Shown here piece after piece: positions 42,770 to 51,316 of a DNA stretch of 64,000 nucleotides. Each line of letters begins with the position of its first letter. The stretch's first letter is position 1. The notes under the pieces were generated by a model. It had not been told where the DNA came from, searched no databases, and was given only the letters and a program-made list of their open reading frames with translations. The position numbers and the translations under genes are program-made. Source of the stretch: Cetobacterium ceti (GTDB lineage Bacteria; Fusobacteriota; Fusobacteriia; Fusobacteriales; Fusobacteriaceae); contig NZ_FUWX01000016.1 of assembly GCF_900167275.1 (NCBI RefSeq), forward strand, positions 1 through 64,000. The letters are read 5' to 3'.

Positions 42770-44210
42770 TTCCTTCCTCCTTTTCTATTTCCCTTTGAGC
42801 TATTACTTCGTTATAATCATCTCCGTATAATTCCATGATTTCTCTACTTTTAGTTGATAATCCAGTTTCTAGTCTAACTTTTGCAGCTGTAACTTCTTTT
42901 AACGGATCTATTTGTCCCTGTGTAGCTCCATACCACTTGCAGTTCAAATAAGCTTGTCTTACAAGCGGATTCTCAAAATATCCAGGAGCTTCTATAAATC
43001 CTTTAGCTACAGCTTCATCCATAAATTCTCGAAAAATTGGATTACAAAAATCTGCAATTATCCATGCTCTTCTCATCCTATACATTTTCCAAGCTTCTAA
43101 TAAAGCTGCTCTGGAAGCTGAATAACTAGAATCAAATTTATTAAGTAAAACATCATGAGGCAGTTCTAAGGCTGCTCCAATTTGAATTGCCATAGCTTTC
43201 ACAAATCCATCAAAAGCCGTATTAGGCCTCGTTGGATTAGCAAGATTTATTTTCATTCCTGCAGGTAATTCTGTTATGACTCCTGGTCCCATTTCTATAT
43301 TTTTTTCTGAATGATCTTTTTCTTCAGAATCACTTATAGGTTCTCCAAAGCCAGTTCCTCCTAGATCTTTATCATTTTCTAAAAATACAGTGAAATAAGA
43401 ACTTACTACTGCTGCTGTTAATTCTGAGTGAGTATATCTTCCGAGTTGTAATAGTGATTCTATTACAGGGGCTAGGATTGGAACTCCTCGCTGTTGTCCT
43501 ATCCTTTCCTTTTCAAGAATCATCAGTACATTTCTTCGACCCGTTTTTTGTCCAAAAGCTTCTACTCTTCTATATTTTTTTTTAGTTATAGAATAAGGAT
43601 CATCACAAAACCAGTAAGCCGTTGGGCAATTTTCAGAATCAAGTTCTACACCATTTTTTACTCTAGGATCATTTGCTTTTTCTGGAGGTGTCATGCACCT
43701 TTCACTTTCAATCAGCTGTATTTTTAGTTCAAATATTTCTCCAACTCTTTTTTTGAAAGGTAATAATGCAAAGCATTCCCCATCAATTAAAGATGTTAAA
43801 AATGCCAATTGCTGAATTTGATAAAAATTTGATGTTCTTTCTACATCACATTCTGTCGTTTCAGCCCATAGTTTCCATATTTTCTCAATTTTATTTTCAA
43901 TTTCTTTTTTTTCTGAGATAGAAAGCTCTAAAATACTGTTATCAACAGATGATTTTAATCTCAATCCTGATCCTATTACAGATGTTCTTAATTTTTTTAG
44001 AGCTCCTGTAGCAAGTGGACTTCCCATCCATAATTCTCTAGATCTTGCCATTAATGTTTTCTTTACTTCTTTTCCTAAATCTGTATTAACTGACTTTAAA
44101 GTATCGTCAAGACCTTTAAAAACAACCTTTTGCTTACTTGCTCCATGATTTGCATAGTTTTTAGCTATTTTTAAATTTTTTCCAGTTATTTTATTTTTTT
44201 TCTTAGCCAT
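42762..44210 (-). CDS. Portal protein (lambda gpB family)
   Basis: 482 aa with the family features RELWMGSPLATGALKKLRTSVIGSGLRLKS, LIDGECFALLPFKKRVGEIFELKIQLIESERC, GVPILAPVIESLLQLGRYTHSELTAAVVSSYF and LPHDVLLNKFDSSYSASRAALLEAWKMYRMRRAW. It forms the DNA entry ring at one head vertex. Confidence 0.94.
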   Translation of the reverse strand: MAKKKNKITGKNLKIAKNYANHGASKQKVVFKGLDDTLKSVNTDLGKEVKKTLMARSRELWMGSPLATGALKKLRTSVIGSGLRLKSSVDNSILELSISEKKEIENKIEKIWKLWAETTECDVERTSNFYQIQQLAFLTSLIDGECFALLPFKKRVGEIFELKIQLIESERCMTPPEKANDPRVKNGVELDSENCPTAYWFCDDPYSITKKKYRRVEAFGQKTGRRNVLMILEKERIGQQRGVPILAPVIESLLQLGRYTHSELTAAVVSSYFTVFLENDKDLGGTGFGEPISDSEEKDHSEKNIEMGPGVITELPAGMKINLANPTRPNTAFDGFVKAMAIQIGAALELPHDVLLNKFDSSYSASRAALLEAWKMYRMRRAWIIADFCNPIFREFMDEAVAKGFIEAPGYFENPLVRQAYLNCKWYGATQGQIDPLKEVTAAKVRLETGLSTKSREIMELYGDDYNEVIAQREIEKEEGNA

Positions 44211-44223
44211 TTATCTCCTCTCC

Positions 44224-44451
44224 TCATAAATCGCGAGGAATTATTCTCATTGTTGTTATCTTCTTTCCCCCTCTGGCTATTTCAATACATTTATTTTCCC
44301 AGTATTTGATGCCTTCTCTAATTTCTGATAAACTAGCTCTTTCTAATTCTTGATTTTCGATTTTATACCGTTGCCCTTTCAAAGCTTTACTTTCAGCATC
44401 TAAATATTCTCTATATCTACTTTGTGCCTCTTTAAGTGTTATCCCTGTCAT
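44224..44451 (-). CDS. gpW-like / DUF6148 head-joining protein
   Basis: 75 aa: GITLKEAQSRYREYLDAESKALKGQRYKIENQELERASLSEIREGIKYWENKC. This is the small helix-hairpin-helix pattern of lambda gpW and DUF6148 proteins, always found between terminase and portal. It overlaps the terminase end by four bases. Confidence 0.82.
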   Translation of the reverse strand: MTGITLKEAQSRYREYLDAESKALKGQRYKIENQELERASLSEIREGIKYWENKCIEIARGGKKITTMRIIPRDL

Positions 44452-46283
44452 ACTTTCACCCCTTTACTTAATAAAACTTTTGATTTTTGCTCTCTTTTTT
44501 GTTTATATATAGCTGCTCTTGACTTTTCACTTAATTCTTTCTTTGTCATTTTTGATAAGTTTTCAAAATCTGGATTCATATATATCATTGCAGCAGTTAA
44601 ATAACCTCTAATGTCAAAAGCTTCATTTGGACCAATTTGTACCCATTCTATTTTTTCTATGCCTCTAACTGTTTTTGTTGTTTTTATTTCTCCTGTTACA
44701 CTCTTAAAATATTTTTCTCCGTAACCTCTTTCAGGATCATCTGGATAATAACAATATAATGGCCCCTCTTCTTCTCTCTTTAACGATGAATAAGTCATAT
44801 CTTTAAGAGCATTTACTCCTAATGAAATAAGTGTTATATTTCTTCCATTGTTTCTCTTTGTCTTTCTTGTTGTATTAATTACCTGCTTTCCATCACTTCC
44901 AAGTCCTTTTATTCCATAGATATTTCTATGCTCTCTCATGTATATAAAATCATAAGCCTCTTGAGTATGATGTCCTCCAGTATCTATGAAAGTACAAATT
45001 ATATTTAATGGGGTTTTATCTTTAAAATAAAAATTTTTCTGTAAAAATTCATCCAATTGTTTCCATACTTTTTCAGTTCCAGGATCACCAAGCAAAATTT
45101 TATATACAATTCCATATCTTTGTCTTCTTGCTCCCCAACCACACACTTCAACTTCTAATCTGTCATCTTGAACGTCTACTCCTGCTGTTAAGAATAAAAC
45201 TTCTTCTGGAACTTCAGCTGTATATTTGATACGTCTATTCTTATATAAAATTTCCCAGTCTAAGCCCTCATTAAATTCATTTTCATAAGGTAAACCTAAA
45301 AATGTATTATAAAAAACTTGCATTTTATTAGGTTCATCTAAAGCTTCTTTATATTTTCTTCCTATATCTGTCCACTTAACCCATGGAGAACTAAACGAAC
45401 TAAGGTAAAAACCCCTATGAATATTAGTTTCTTGCTTTTTTTCTGAGATATACTTTCCTTTTTTCTCCTGATTTTTCCATTCATTTTCTGTAGAAAAGGC
45501 ACCACATTTTTCACAACACATTGTTATTGACTCTACATCAAAGTTTTCTATTTTAAATTTTTGATATTCTCCACATTTTGGGCATGGAACTTGCCATGTT
45601 TCCTGGGTTGAATTTAAATATAAAGAGTAAATTTTTGATGTTTCCTTTAATCCAGGAGTTGAAACTCTAACTTTTTTTCTATTTGCAAAGTTTGCTGTTC
45701 TTTTTTCTGCAAGTTCTACAGGATCTCCTTCATCTCCAACATTATTTTTATATCTATCAACTTCATCTAAAAATAAATATCGAATAGGTGTTCCTGCAAG
45801 CTCATTTGTAGAATTAGAACCTATTAGAAATAAAAATCCCCCTGGAAAATATTTGTCTGTTACGTTAGCCAAATATCCTTGGACTTTTTCTGATAAAGAT
45901 TTACAATCTCTAAGCATTGGCTCTAATCTTTTTCTAGAAAATGATCTCGCCATGGTTTTTGTAGGCTGAACCAGCATAACCGGTCCTGGGTCATTATCTA
46001 TTATGAAACCAATCATATTTAAAATAATTTCTGTTTTGGCCGTTTGTGCTGCTGCCATTACAGTTATTTCTTCCGTTTCTTTTTCATTAAACGCATCCAT
46101 CATTGGCACTTGATAAGGGGCTCGCTCATTATTCCAAAGCCCTGGTTCAGGTGAAGATTCTGAAGATAACATTCTATTATTTCCTGCCCACATTGAAACT
46201 GTAGTTTTTTTAGGTGGTTTTAATAGTTTCAAAATATTTTTTATTAATTCAATTGTATTATTACTCAATCGTTTGGATCCCAC
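44448..46283 (-). CDS. Terminase large subunit (lambda gpA family)
   Basis: 611 aa. The N-terminal ATPase has the Walker A-like AAAQTAKTE (residues 77-85) and the Walker B YLFLDEVDRY. A zinc motif follows in the middle (CPKCGEYQ and CCEKCG). The C-terminal nuclease domain has LTAGVDVQDDRLEVEVCGWG and TFIDTGGHHTQEAYDFI. It packages and cuts DNA at cos-type sites in lambda-like phages. Confidence 0.94.
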   Translation of the reverse strand: MGSKRLSNNTIELIKNILKLLKPPKKTTVSMWAGNNRMLSSESSPEPGLWNNERAPYQVPMMDAFNEKETEEITVMAAAQTAKTEIILNMIGFIIDNDPGPVMLVQPTKTMARSFSRKRLEPMLRDCKSLSEKVQGYLANVTDKYFPGGFLFLIGSNSTNELAGTPIRYLFLDEVDRYKNNVGDEGDPVELAEKRTANFANRKKVRVSTPGLKETSKIYSLYLNSTQETWQVPCPKCGEYQKFKIENFDVESITMCCEKCGAFSTENEWKNQEKKGKYISEKKQETNIHRGFYLSSFSSPWVKWTDIGRKYKEALDEPNKMQVFYNTFLGLPYENEFNEGLDWEILYKNRRIKYTAEVPEEVLFLTAGVDVQDDRLEVEVCGWGARRQRYGIVYKILLGDPGTEKVWKQLDEFLQKNFYFKDKTPLNIICTFIDTGGHHTQEAYDFIYMREHRNIYGIKGLGSDGKQVINTTRKTKRNNGRNITLISLGVNALKDMTYSSLKREEEGPLYCYYPDDPERGYGEKYFKSVTGEIKTTKTVRGIEKIEWVQIGPNEAFDIRGYLTAAMIYMNPDFENLSKMTKKELSEKSRAAIYKQKREQKSKVLLSKGVKV

Positions 46284-46894
46284 TCTGATAATTCTTCAAG
46301 TAACTCATATACAGATTTTCTAATAATTTCTTCCACCTTTTCTGTATTTGCTTCATGGGCTAATGTTGGAGCTAATTTAGAAGGTAAAACAAGACTTTTC
46401 CCTCTAAAATTTAAAATCATATTTTGAATTACTGTTTTAACATCTTCTGTTCTATGTAATTCTTTTTTCTGTTCTTTTAATTTCAACTCTTTCAGTTCTG
46501 CATCATATTTTTTCTTATTAAGTTCTTGTTGCCTGCCTTCTGAATTTTTATCTAAAGTTTCTCTTAAATAATCAATATAATTTGTGATTGAGGTATCTTT
46601 TTCATAAGCATCCTTATCATTTTTTATAATTATTCCCTTTAATGCTAAGTCTGTTACTGTTCTTTCTGATATTCCTAACAGCAAACCAAGTGTTTTTGCA
46701 TTTACAATTGATTGTGTTGTATCATTTCTTGAAATACCTTTAAAATCTATATATTGTTTAACAGATTGAACAAGATTATATCTTTCTCCTACTTTTTCAA
46801 CTATTGATTTTTTTGATAAATTAGCAAGTTGTCGTTCTGAAATTCCAAACATTTCAAGTAAAATTTCTTTTGTTATTAAATATCTTTTTCCCAT
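46265..46894 (-). CDS. Nu1-like terminase small subunit with duplicated HTH
   Basis: 209 aa. Two similar winged-HTH units are visible, MFGISERQLANLSKKSIVEKVGERY (about 13-37) and LLGISERTVTDLALKGIIIKNDKDAY (about 72-97). A coiled coil (DAELKELKLKEQKKEL) and a C-terminal domain follow. The order fits Nu1, which binds cosB and recruits gpA, but the duplicated HTH is unusual. It overlaps the large subunit by 19 bp. Confidence 0.78.
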   Translation of the reverse strand: MGKRYLITKEILLEMFGISERQLANLSKKSIVEKVGERYNLVQSVKQYIDFKGISRNDTTQSIVNAKTLGLLLGISERTVTDLALKGIIIKNDKDAYEKDTSITNYIDYLRETLDKNSEGRQQELNKKKYDAELKELKLKEQKKELHRTEDVKTVIQNMILNFRGKSLVLPSKLAPTLAHEANTEKVEEIIRKSVYELLEELSEWDPND

Positions 46895-47020
46895 ATGAAA
46901 TTCTCCTAAAAAATATTTTTTTTTAGGAACTGTCGCAGAAGTACTATGATTTTTTCCTAGGATTTTTCATTTCCTGGGCTCGAGCGAGGTGCAGGACTTC
47001 CTGTTCCTCCAGGAGTACCT
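46895..47020. other. Candidate cos region
   Basis: This 126-bp gap between two terminase-small-like genes has a GC-rich island at about 46973-47012 in otherwise AT-rich DNA. It contains the palindrome GCTCGAGC (46978-46985) inside a larger imperfect one (CCTGG ... GAGG), and repeated CCTGG/CCAGG-like blocks. A lambda-type terminase needs a cohesive-end site beside its small-subunit gene, so this is the best candidate; the cut positions cannot be read. Confidence 0.45.
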
Positions 47021-47575
47021 TTAACCTATTAGCTCATCTCCTTCTGATTTTGTTCCTTCTTTTAGCTTCTTAAGCTTCAATTCTTTTATCCCCTTCTCAA
47101 TAGAAGTTTTAACAGCACTTTCTTTTTCTTTAAGTTTATATTTCTTTTCTTCAAGTAATTGTTTTCCCTGAAGTGCTGGTGATATTTCAGGTCCCAACAT
47201 TTTTTCTAAGATACTGTAATAGTTCTTAGCTTCCATTGCATCTGGATAAACTCCTTTATCACTCACAAATCCATCTTTAGTTATTGCTGTAATAGTTCTC
47301 TCTTGGAATCCTAGAGCACCTTTTAATCCAATTGTTACTCCTTTAATTATTTCTTCTGGAGTAATACATGATTCCATTAATAGCTCCTCTCTTCTTCTAA
47401 GTAGATACTCTTGTACTTCTATCTCTCTAAACAACTTCCAAGCATATGAAGATGGATTTTTTATTTTTGGATCTATTGCTCTTACTGCTGATGTCTTATC
47501 TAAAGCTTTATTTCTTAAATACTCTTCTATAATTTCTATTTTCTTTTCTGTTAAAGCTATTATCATCACCTCCAT
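47021..47575 (-). CDS. Second terminase-small-like protein (Terminase_2 type)
   Basis: 184 aa. The N-terminus LTEKKIEIIEEYLRNKALDKTSAVRAIDPKIKNPSSYAWKLFREIEVQEYLLRRREEL follows the Terminase_2 HTH pattern (LTxKQxxFxxEYLxxxNxTxAAxxA ... NPxVxxYL). A coiled-coil tail follows. It precedes the Nu1-like gene with the cos candidate between them. It may be a packaging regulator or the actual DNA-recognition subunit. ATG codons at 47575 and 47566 are both awkward relative to GGAGGTG. Confidence 0.6.
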   Translation of the reverse strand: MEVMIIALTEKKIEIIEEYLRNKALDKTSAVRAIDPKIKNPSSYAWKLFREIEVQEYLLRRREELLMESCITPEEIIKGVTIGLKGALGFQERTITAITKDGFVSDKGVYPDAMEAKNYYSILEKMLGPEISPALQGKQLLEEKKYKLKEKESAVKTSIEKGIKELKLKKLKEGTKSEGDELIG

Positions 47576-47742
47576 AAAAAAATAATTAAAATATTTTGTT
47601 TAAAATATCCTAAAATATCCTAAAACTTTTTATTTAAACTAGCCTCCATTTAAATACGCGTAAGGAATGGTCTTCTAACCCTTGATTTCACTGAGTTTCT
47701 TATTTTTTTTCAGTTAAAAAAGTGCAACTTTTATTACACTTT

Positions 47743-48840
47743 TTAAAAAAAAATAAACTGAAAATCACTATCTTTTGTAATTTTCAATTCAAATTTTATA
47801 TTATAAAAGCATTCCAAATACTCTGCTAATCTTTTAATATTTCCTATATTATTTCTAATTGGACTATTGCTTCCACCAAGTCTTGTTAATTTTTCTTTAG
47901 CTATTTTTTGATAGTTTTTTATCATTCGTTCACTCTTTAAATTTCCTAATTCTTTTTTCAAAATAGTTGATACGATTTTATAATCAAAAATATATTCATC
48001 AAATTCAGTTACAAACAACTCAATATTTTTAGGTGTTATCCTATCTAATTTTTTTAATTTTTCTCTCAGGATGTCTATATCTCCTAGAAGTTGTTTTTCT
48101 ATAGCTTCTCCAATGATATTTTTTTGAACTTCTGTAAATTTCATATTGATTATATTTAAGTTTAATTCTTCTACATCACTTGTTCCGTAAATAGTTTTCA
48201 ATACTTTTTCTGTTGCTTTATATTCATTTCTAAGCTCTTGACCTAGTTTCTTATCAATATTTTTCTCATTATGTTCCTGCGTTTTATCATATTGAGTATT
48301 TTTCAGCCCAGGTATCATTTTTGAAGTAAATCCTTTTATAAATTCTCGCTGTGAACGTTTTGATAAATACATAAAATTACAAGTTGGACCTTTCGATATA
48401 TAATTAGCTTTTGCTCTTGCAATAAGATTAATAACTTTATAAAAGTCTGAAAATATTTTTACATAAAGTTGTCCCGCGATTTCAAGCATCATATAACTCA
48501 TTTTAATTTCAATATCTAAAATTTCCGTTATTATTGTTTTTAAGTATTCATCGACTATTTTTTTATGTGATTGCTGATAAAGAAGATGAAAATTACTTTT
48601 TGAAAAATATCTAGGATAATTGAAATCTATTATTAAATAATGTCCTTTTCCATATTTTTCTTTAATCTCTATGTAATTTATAAAATTACTTTTATCTGTC
48701 AAAGGAAATTTATATACTCCATCCTCCATAAACTTAGTCCCTAATTTGAACTTATCAACTATAGATTTCTTAATAAATAATAGTTCTCTGTCTGAAATTG
48801 AAGTTTTTATAGTTGCATGATCCAGTCCTAAACTTTCCAC
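47743..48840 (-). CDS. Putative replication initiator resembling gpII/X-type Rep
   Basis: 365 aa. The order of blocks resembles rolling-circle Rep proteins of the phage gpII/X type: LIIDFNYPRYFSKSNFHLLYQ, then a short segment with IAGQLYVKIFSDFYKVI, and YDKTQEHNEK...LGQELRNEYKATEKVLKTIYG (compare YNKxxE ... LRiEyR). A helical C-terminus follows. No HUH motif is obvious. It has a GTG start with AAGGAGG upstream and a large hairpin before it. A second replication-type gene inside a tailed prophage is unexpected. The call rests on pattern only. Confidence 0.4.
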   Translation of the reverse strand: MESLGLDHATIKTSISDRELLFIKKSIVDKFKLGTKFMEDGVYKFPLTDKSNFINYIEIKEKYGKGHYLIIDFNYPRYFSKSNFHLLYQQSHKKIVDEYLKTIITEILDIEIKMSYMMLEIAGQLYVKIFSDFYKVINLIARAKANYISKGPTCNFMYLSKRSQREFIKGFTSKMIPGLKNTQYDKTQEHNEKNIDKKLGQELRNEYKATEKVLKTIYGTSDVEELNLNIINMKFTEVQKNIIGEAIEKQLLGDIDILREKLKKLDRITPKNIELFVTEFDEYIFDYKIVSTILKKELGNLKSERMIKNYQKIAKEKLTRLGGSNSPIRNNIGNIKRLAEYLECFYNIKFELKITKDSDFQFIFF

Positions 48841-48870
48841 ATAATTTTCACCTCCTTTTTTAAATTCTCA

Positions 48871-48920
48871 AATGAAGCCCACCACCATTTGGGAGAAATA
48901 TATAAATGATGAACTTCATT
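48871..48920 (-). other. Long imperfect hairpin upstream of the Rep-like gene
   Basis: AATGAAG (48871) pairs with CTTCATT (48914-48920), and inside it ACCACCATTT-type sequence pairs with AAATGATG. Together they give about 15 base pairs and a loop of about 13. It sits 30 bp before the GTG of the Rep-like gene and could be a nick-site hairpin or an mRNA leader. Confidence 0.4.
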
Positions 48921-48988
48921 TAAAAATTTAAATATTTTCCTCCCCTATCCCGAACCATCCCATTAGTATTTTGGTTCACCCTAAATTT

Positions 48989-49540
48989 TTAAAGTTCCTG
49001 TTTATCTATGTAATTAAGTATTTCCAAGATTGCATCTTCAGTTTTTCTCATATAATCATCTAATATTGCTCTATCTGTAATATCATCTAAAAAGAAAGGC
49101 TCTAATAATATTGCTACTGGTTTAGTTTTATTAAGTATTGATCCTCCTCTTTCATTTAGTTTTGTTGGCTTTATTCCTCTATCATTCAATCCTAAATGTT
49201 TAACCAATTTATCTTGTGCAATCCTAGCTAATTCTTTTCCTCTTTGCGAAATATAAGAATATAAAACTTCTGTTCCTTGACTTTTATTATCATAAGCATT
49301 TAAATGACAGCTTATTAAATAATCTCCATTTAAAGAATTAACTTCTGATACTAAATCACCAAATTGATTTCTAGCTTTATTAATTAAATCTATCCCCATA
49401 AGTCTTTCTCTTTTAAAAACATTGGCAACTATATCTGTTACTAAATCGAATTCTGTAATTATTTTTTTATCAATCACAGTATGACAACCAGGGCTTATAA
49501 AATTATGCCCTGCTAAAAGTATTACTCTTTTATTTTTCAT
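48989..49540 (-). CDS. Endolysin, N-acetylmuramoyl-L-alanine amidase (Amidase_3)
   Basis: 183 aa without a signal peptide. It has the Amidase_3 zinc ligands ILLAGHNF (His), EFDLVTD (Glu) and ISCHLNAY (His), and the catalytic Glu in ILLEPFF. It should lyse the host at the end of infection. It lies upstream of the terminase genes and far from the holin-like genes. Its start overlaps a 42-codon ORF. Confidence 0.9.
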   Translation of the reverse strand: MKNKRVILLAGHNFISPGCHTVIDKKIITEFDLVTDIVANVFKRERLMGIDLINKARNQFGDLVSEVNSLNGDYLISCHLNAYDNKSQGTEVLYSYISQRGKELARIAQDKLVKHLGLNDRGIKPTKLNERGGSILNKTKPVAILLEPFFLDDITDRAILDDYMRKTEDAILEILNYIDKQEL

Positions 49541-49658
49541 TCAATTCCCTCCTTATAGCTCCATCAGCTCTTCCAAGTTGAAGTAATATTGCTGATTTAG
49601 TATCTAAATCAATATCTAACAAATTAATCATTTCCATTAATTTTTCCATTTCTTCCAT
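49530..49658 (-). CDS. Small phage ORF, 42 aa, coupled to the endolysin
   Basis: ATG at 49658 has TTAGGAG upstream. The frame ends at 49530, eleven bases into the endolysin gene, so the two are likely translationally coupled. The product MEEMEKLMEMINLLDID..KSAILLQLGRADGAIRRELNEK is an amphipathic helix. I do not recognise it. Confidence 0.5.
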   Translation of the reverse strand: MEEMEKLMEMINLLDIDLDTKSAILLQLGRADGAIRRELNEK

Positions 49659-49683
49659 ATAAAACTCCTAATAAACAAAAAAA

Positions 49684-49733
49684 GACAGCACTTATCTAAT
49701 CAAAATTGATTAAACAAGTAACTGTCTCCGACC
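49684..49733 (-). terminator. Terminator after the first AbiF gene
   Basis: On the minus strand GACAG..ACTT..TAATC pairs with GATTA..AAGT..CTGTC (14 pairs with small bulges), followed by seven T. Confidence 0.75.
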
Positions 49734-49787
49734 TTGTTACATTATTTTAAATCTTATTCAGCTACAATATTAAAAATATTTCTCTTC

Positions 49788-49880
49788 ATTAAAAACTAGC
49801 ATCCGCCCTTTGTTTTTAATTCAGTATTTTTAAACATTGGCTTTTATGTAGGAATAGATTACTCTATTCTTTTATTTTTT
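49788..49880 (-). other. Structured intergenic sequence after AbiF
   Basis: ATTAAAAAC (49788-49796) and GTTTTTAAT (49812-49820) are perfect inverted arms around a GC-richer loop (GGGCGGATGC on the minus strand). A further GAATAG/CTATTC hairpin lies at about 49850-49868. Together with the terminator to the left this could be a third small RNA of the AbiF block. Confidence 0.35.
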
Positions 49881-49934
49881 TCAAGTTATTTTTTTAAATC
49901 TTTATAATTATTTTTAGTCAAATAAAATTTAACT

Positions 49935-50891
49935 CTATAAATTTCTTATTGAATCATATTTAATTTCCCAATCAATAGGCAATATGTTATATGTATAAAC
50001 ATTTATTGGTGTTTTATTTAATAATTTTTTTAAATCAGATTTTAAAGCTAATGAATCTTTTTGATTCAATATTTTTTTCAAAGCATATAATCTTGAAAAA
50101 AGATCTGTATAACTAATTAAAATACCCGTATCTGATTTTTCTTCTAAAACAATTGAAGAAGTTTTTAAAATAAGCTTATTATGATGACTACATATATTTC
50201 TTAAATTTCTTATTGCATCTAACCAAGTATCTACACATCTTGTTGTTAACTTACTATAATCAGCATTTTTATTGTATCCATACTTTAAAACTTCTTTTCT
50301 TAAATCCAGCTTTAAATAAGAATATAAGTGCATCATACTTCCAAAGTCTAAATATGAAAAAATAGCCCAACAAGGTATTTTCATTTTCTTTTTTTTCCCT
50401 TGTTTAGTATATTCTTTAAACTCGGGATATTTATGTATACTTGTTCTTAATTTTTTCTCAAAATCTGCTATGTTTTTTTTAAACTTAGAATAATTTTCTT
50501 TATTTTTATTTCTTCCTACTTTATCTTTTGCACCTTTAGTTGAAGTGTAATTGTTATCGTCCAAATAAAATATAGGATTACCTAATTTTAATGAAATTGA
50601 ATTAGATATATGTGTTTTAAATTGTATCTCAGCTTTTTTAGTATAATTAAATAGTATTTTTCTTAATTTAACATCAAATTCATAATATGCAATTAATTGA
50701 TTTTGATTTGGTTTATTCGAAAGAATCCCTGCACTTAAAAAAGAATACAAATCTTTAGCATATTTACTCACTCTGAAATATCCTGTATAAATAAGCAATT
50801 TTTCTACTTTGGTTTTATTTCGAAATACTACATATTTTTTTATTGTTTTAATTTGATTGTCTAAAGTAAATGGAATATCTTTATTTGACAT
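49935..50891 (-). CDS. Abi_2/AbiF-family abortive infection protein (HEPN) 1
   Basis: 318 aa. The C-terminal half carries the HEPN motif R-x4-H in AIRNLRNICSHHNKL (R231-H236). Before it come the Abi_2 blocks IPCWAIFSYLDFGSMMHLYSYLKLDLRK and, near the N-terminus, LLIYTGYFRVSKYAKDLYSF, YYEFDVKLRKILFNYTKKAEIQFKTHI. HEPN proteins are RNases, and the family aborts phage infection. The gene follows its own promoter, short RNA and terminator (50925-51036), the arrangement described for AbiF RNAs. Confidence 0.82.
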   Translation of the reverse strand: MSNKDIPFTLDNQIKTIKKYVVFRNKTKVEKLLIYTGYFRVSKYAKDLYSFLSAGILSNKPNQNQLIAYYEFDVKLRKILFNYTKKAEIQFKTHISNSISLKLGNPIFYLDDNNYTSTKGAKDKVGRNKNKENYSKFKKNIADFEKKLRTSIHKYPEFKEYTKQGKKKKMKIPCWAIFSYLDFGSMMHLYSYLKLDLRKEVLKYGYNKNADYSKLTTRCVDTWLDAIRNLRNICSHHNKLILKTSSIVLEEKSDTGILISYTDLFSRLYALKKILNQKDSLALKSDLKKLLNKTPINVYTYNILPIDWEIKYDSIRNL

Positions 50892-50924
50892 ATTTAGCTC
50901 CTAATTATTTTTAGATAAAAAAAA

Positions 50925-51036
50925 AGAATGGTTAACCATTCTCAATCCCGCAAATGGAATATTTGGATTAGGGCCTAGCCATGCCTTCCAACGGTTAAGT
51001 TAATTTTAACATAAAAATCTATTTTTTACTATTCAA
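50925..51036 (-). ncRNA. Candidate AbiF-type RNA 1 with promoter and terminator
   Basis: Promoter TTGAAT (51036-51031) and TATGTT (51013-51008) are 17 bp apart on the minus strand. The transcript would start near 51001. It can fold a stem TTGGA/TCCAA, or alternatively a hairpin CAAAT/ATTTG inside AATCC/GGATT, and it ends in GAATGGTTAACCATTC followed by nine T (50932 region). No ORF of note lies inside it. It directly precedes AbiF 1. Confidence 0.65.
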
Positions 51037-51083
51037 AAGTTAATTCAAAAAATATATATTATATATATATTTTTCTAATAATA

Positions 51084-51239
51084 TTAAATTTTTATAATTA
51101 TTTTTTCAGTGGGGGTAATTTCAGTAAAAATTCTTCCATTACTTCCTTTTTCAATTTTTACTATTGCTTTATTACTATTTAATAAATATTCTTTTACTTT
51201 TTCTAACATTTTATCTAAATCTTCATTATTTTTTATCAT
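51084..51239 (-). CDS. Small protein between the two AbiF modules, 51 aa
   Basis: ATG at 51239 has AAAGGGGG seven bases upstream. The product is MIKNNEDLDKMLEKVKEYLLNSNK followed by AIVKIEKGSNGRIFTEITPTEKIIIKI, a helix followed by two or three strands with balanced charge. It lies 78 bp after AbiF 2 in the same direction, just before the RNA of AbiF 1. I do not recognise it; it could be an accessory or antitoxin-like partner. Confidence 0.5.
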   Translation of the reverse strand: MIKNNEDLDKMLEKVKEYLLNSNKAIVKIEKGSNGRIFTEITPTEKIIIKI

Positions 51240-51316
51240 TCTATCCCCCTTTATTAAATACAAGGTATTTTACGTGAAATAGAATACACTATAAAAAATA
51301 TAATTTCAAGTTTTTA

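Noticed and set aside
47600-47635. Repeated AAATATCCTA near 47607-47628 as possible iterons
   Set aside because: Only two copies in AT-rich DNA; too weak beside the clearer repeats in repA.
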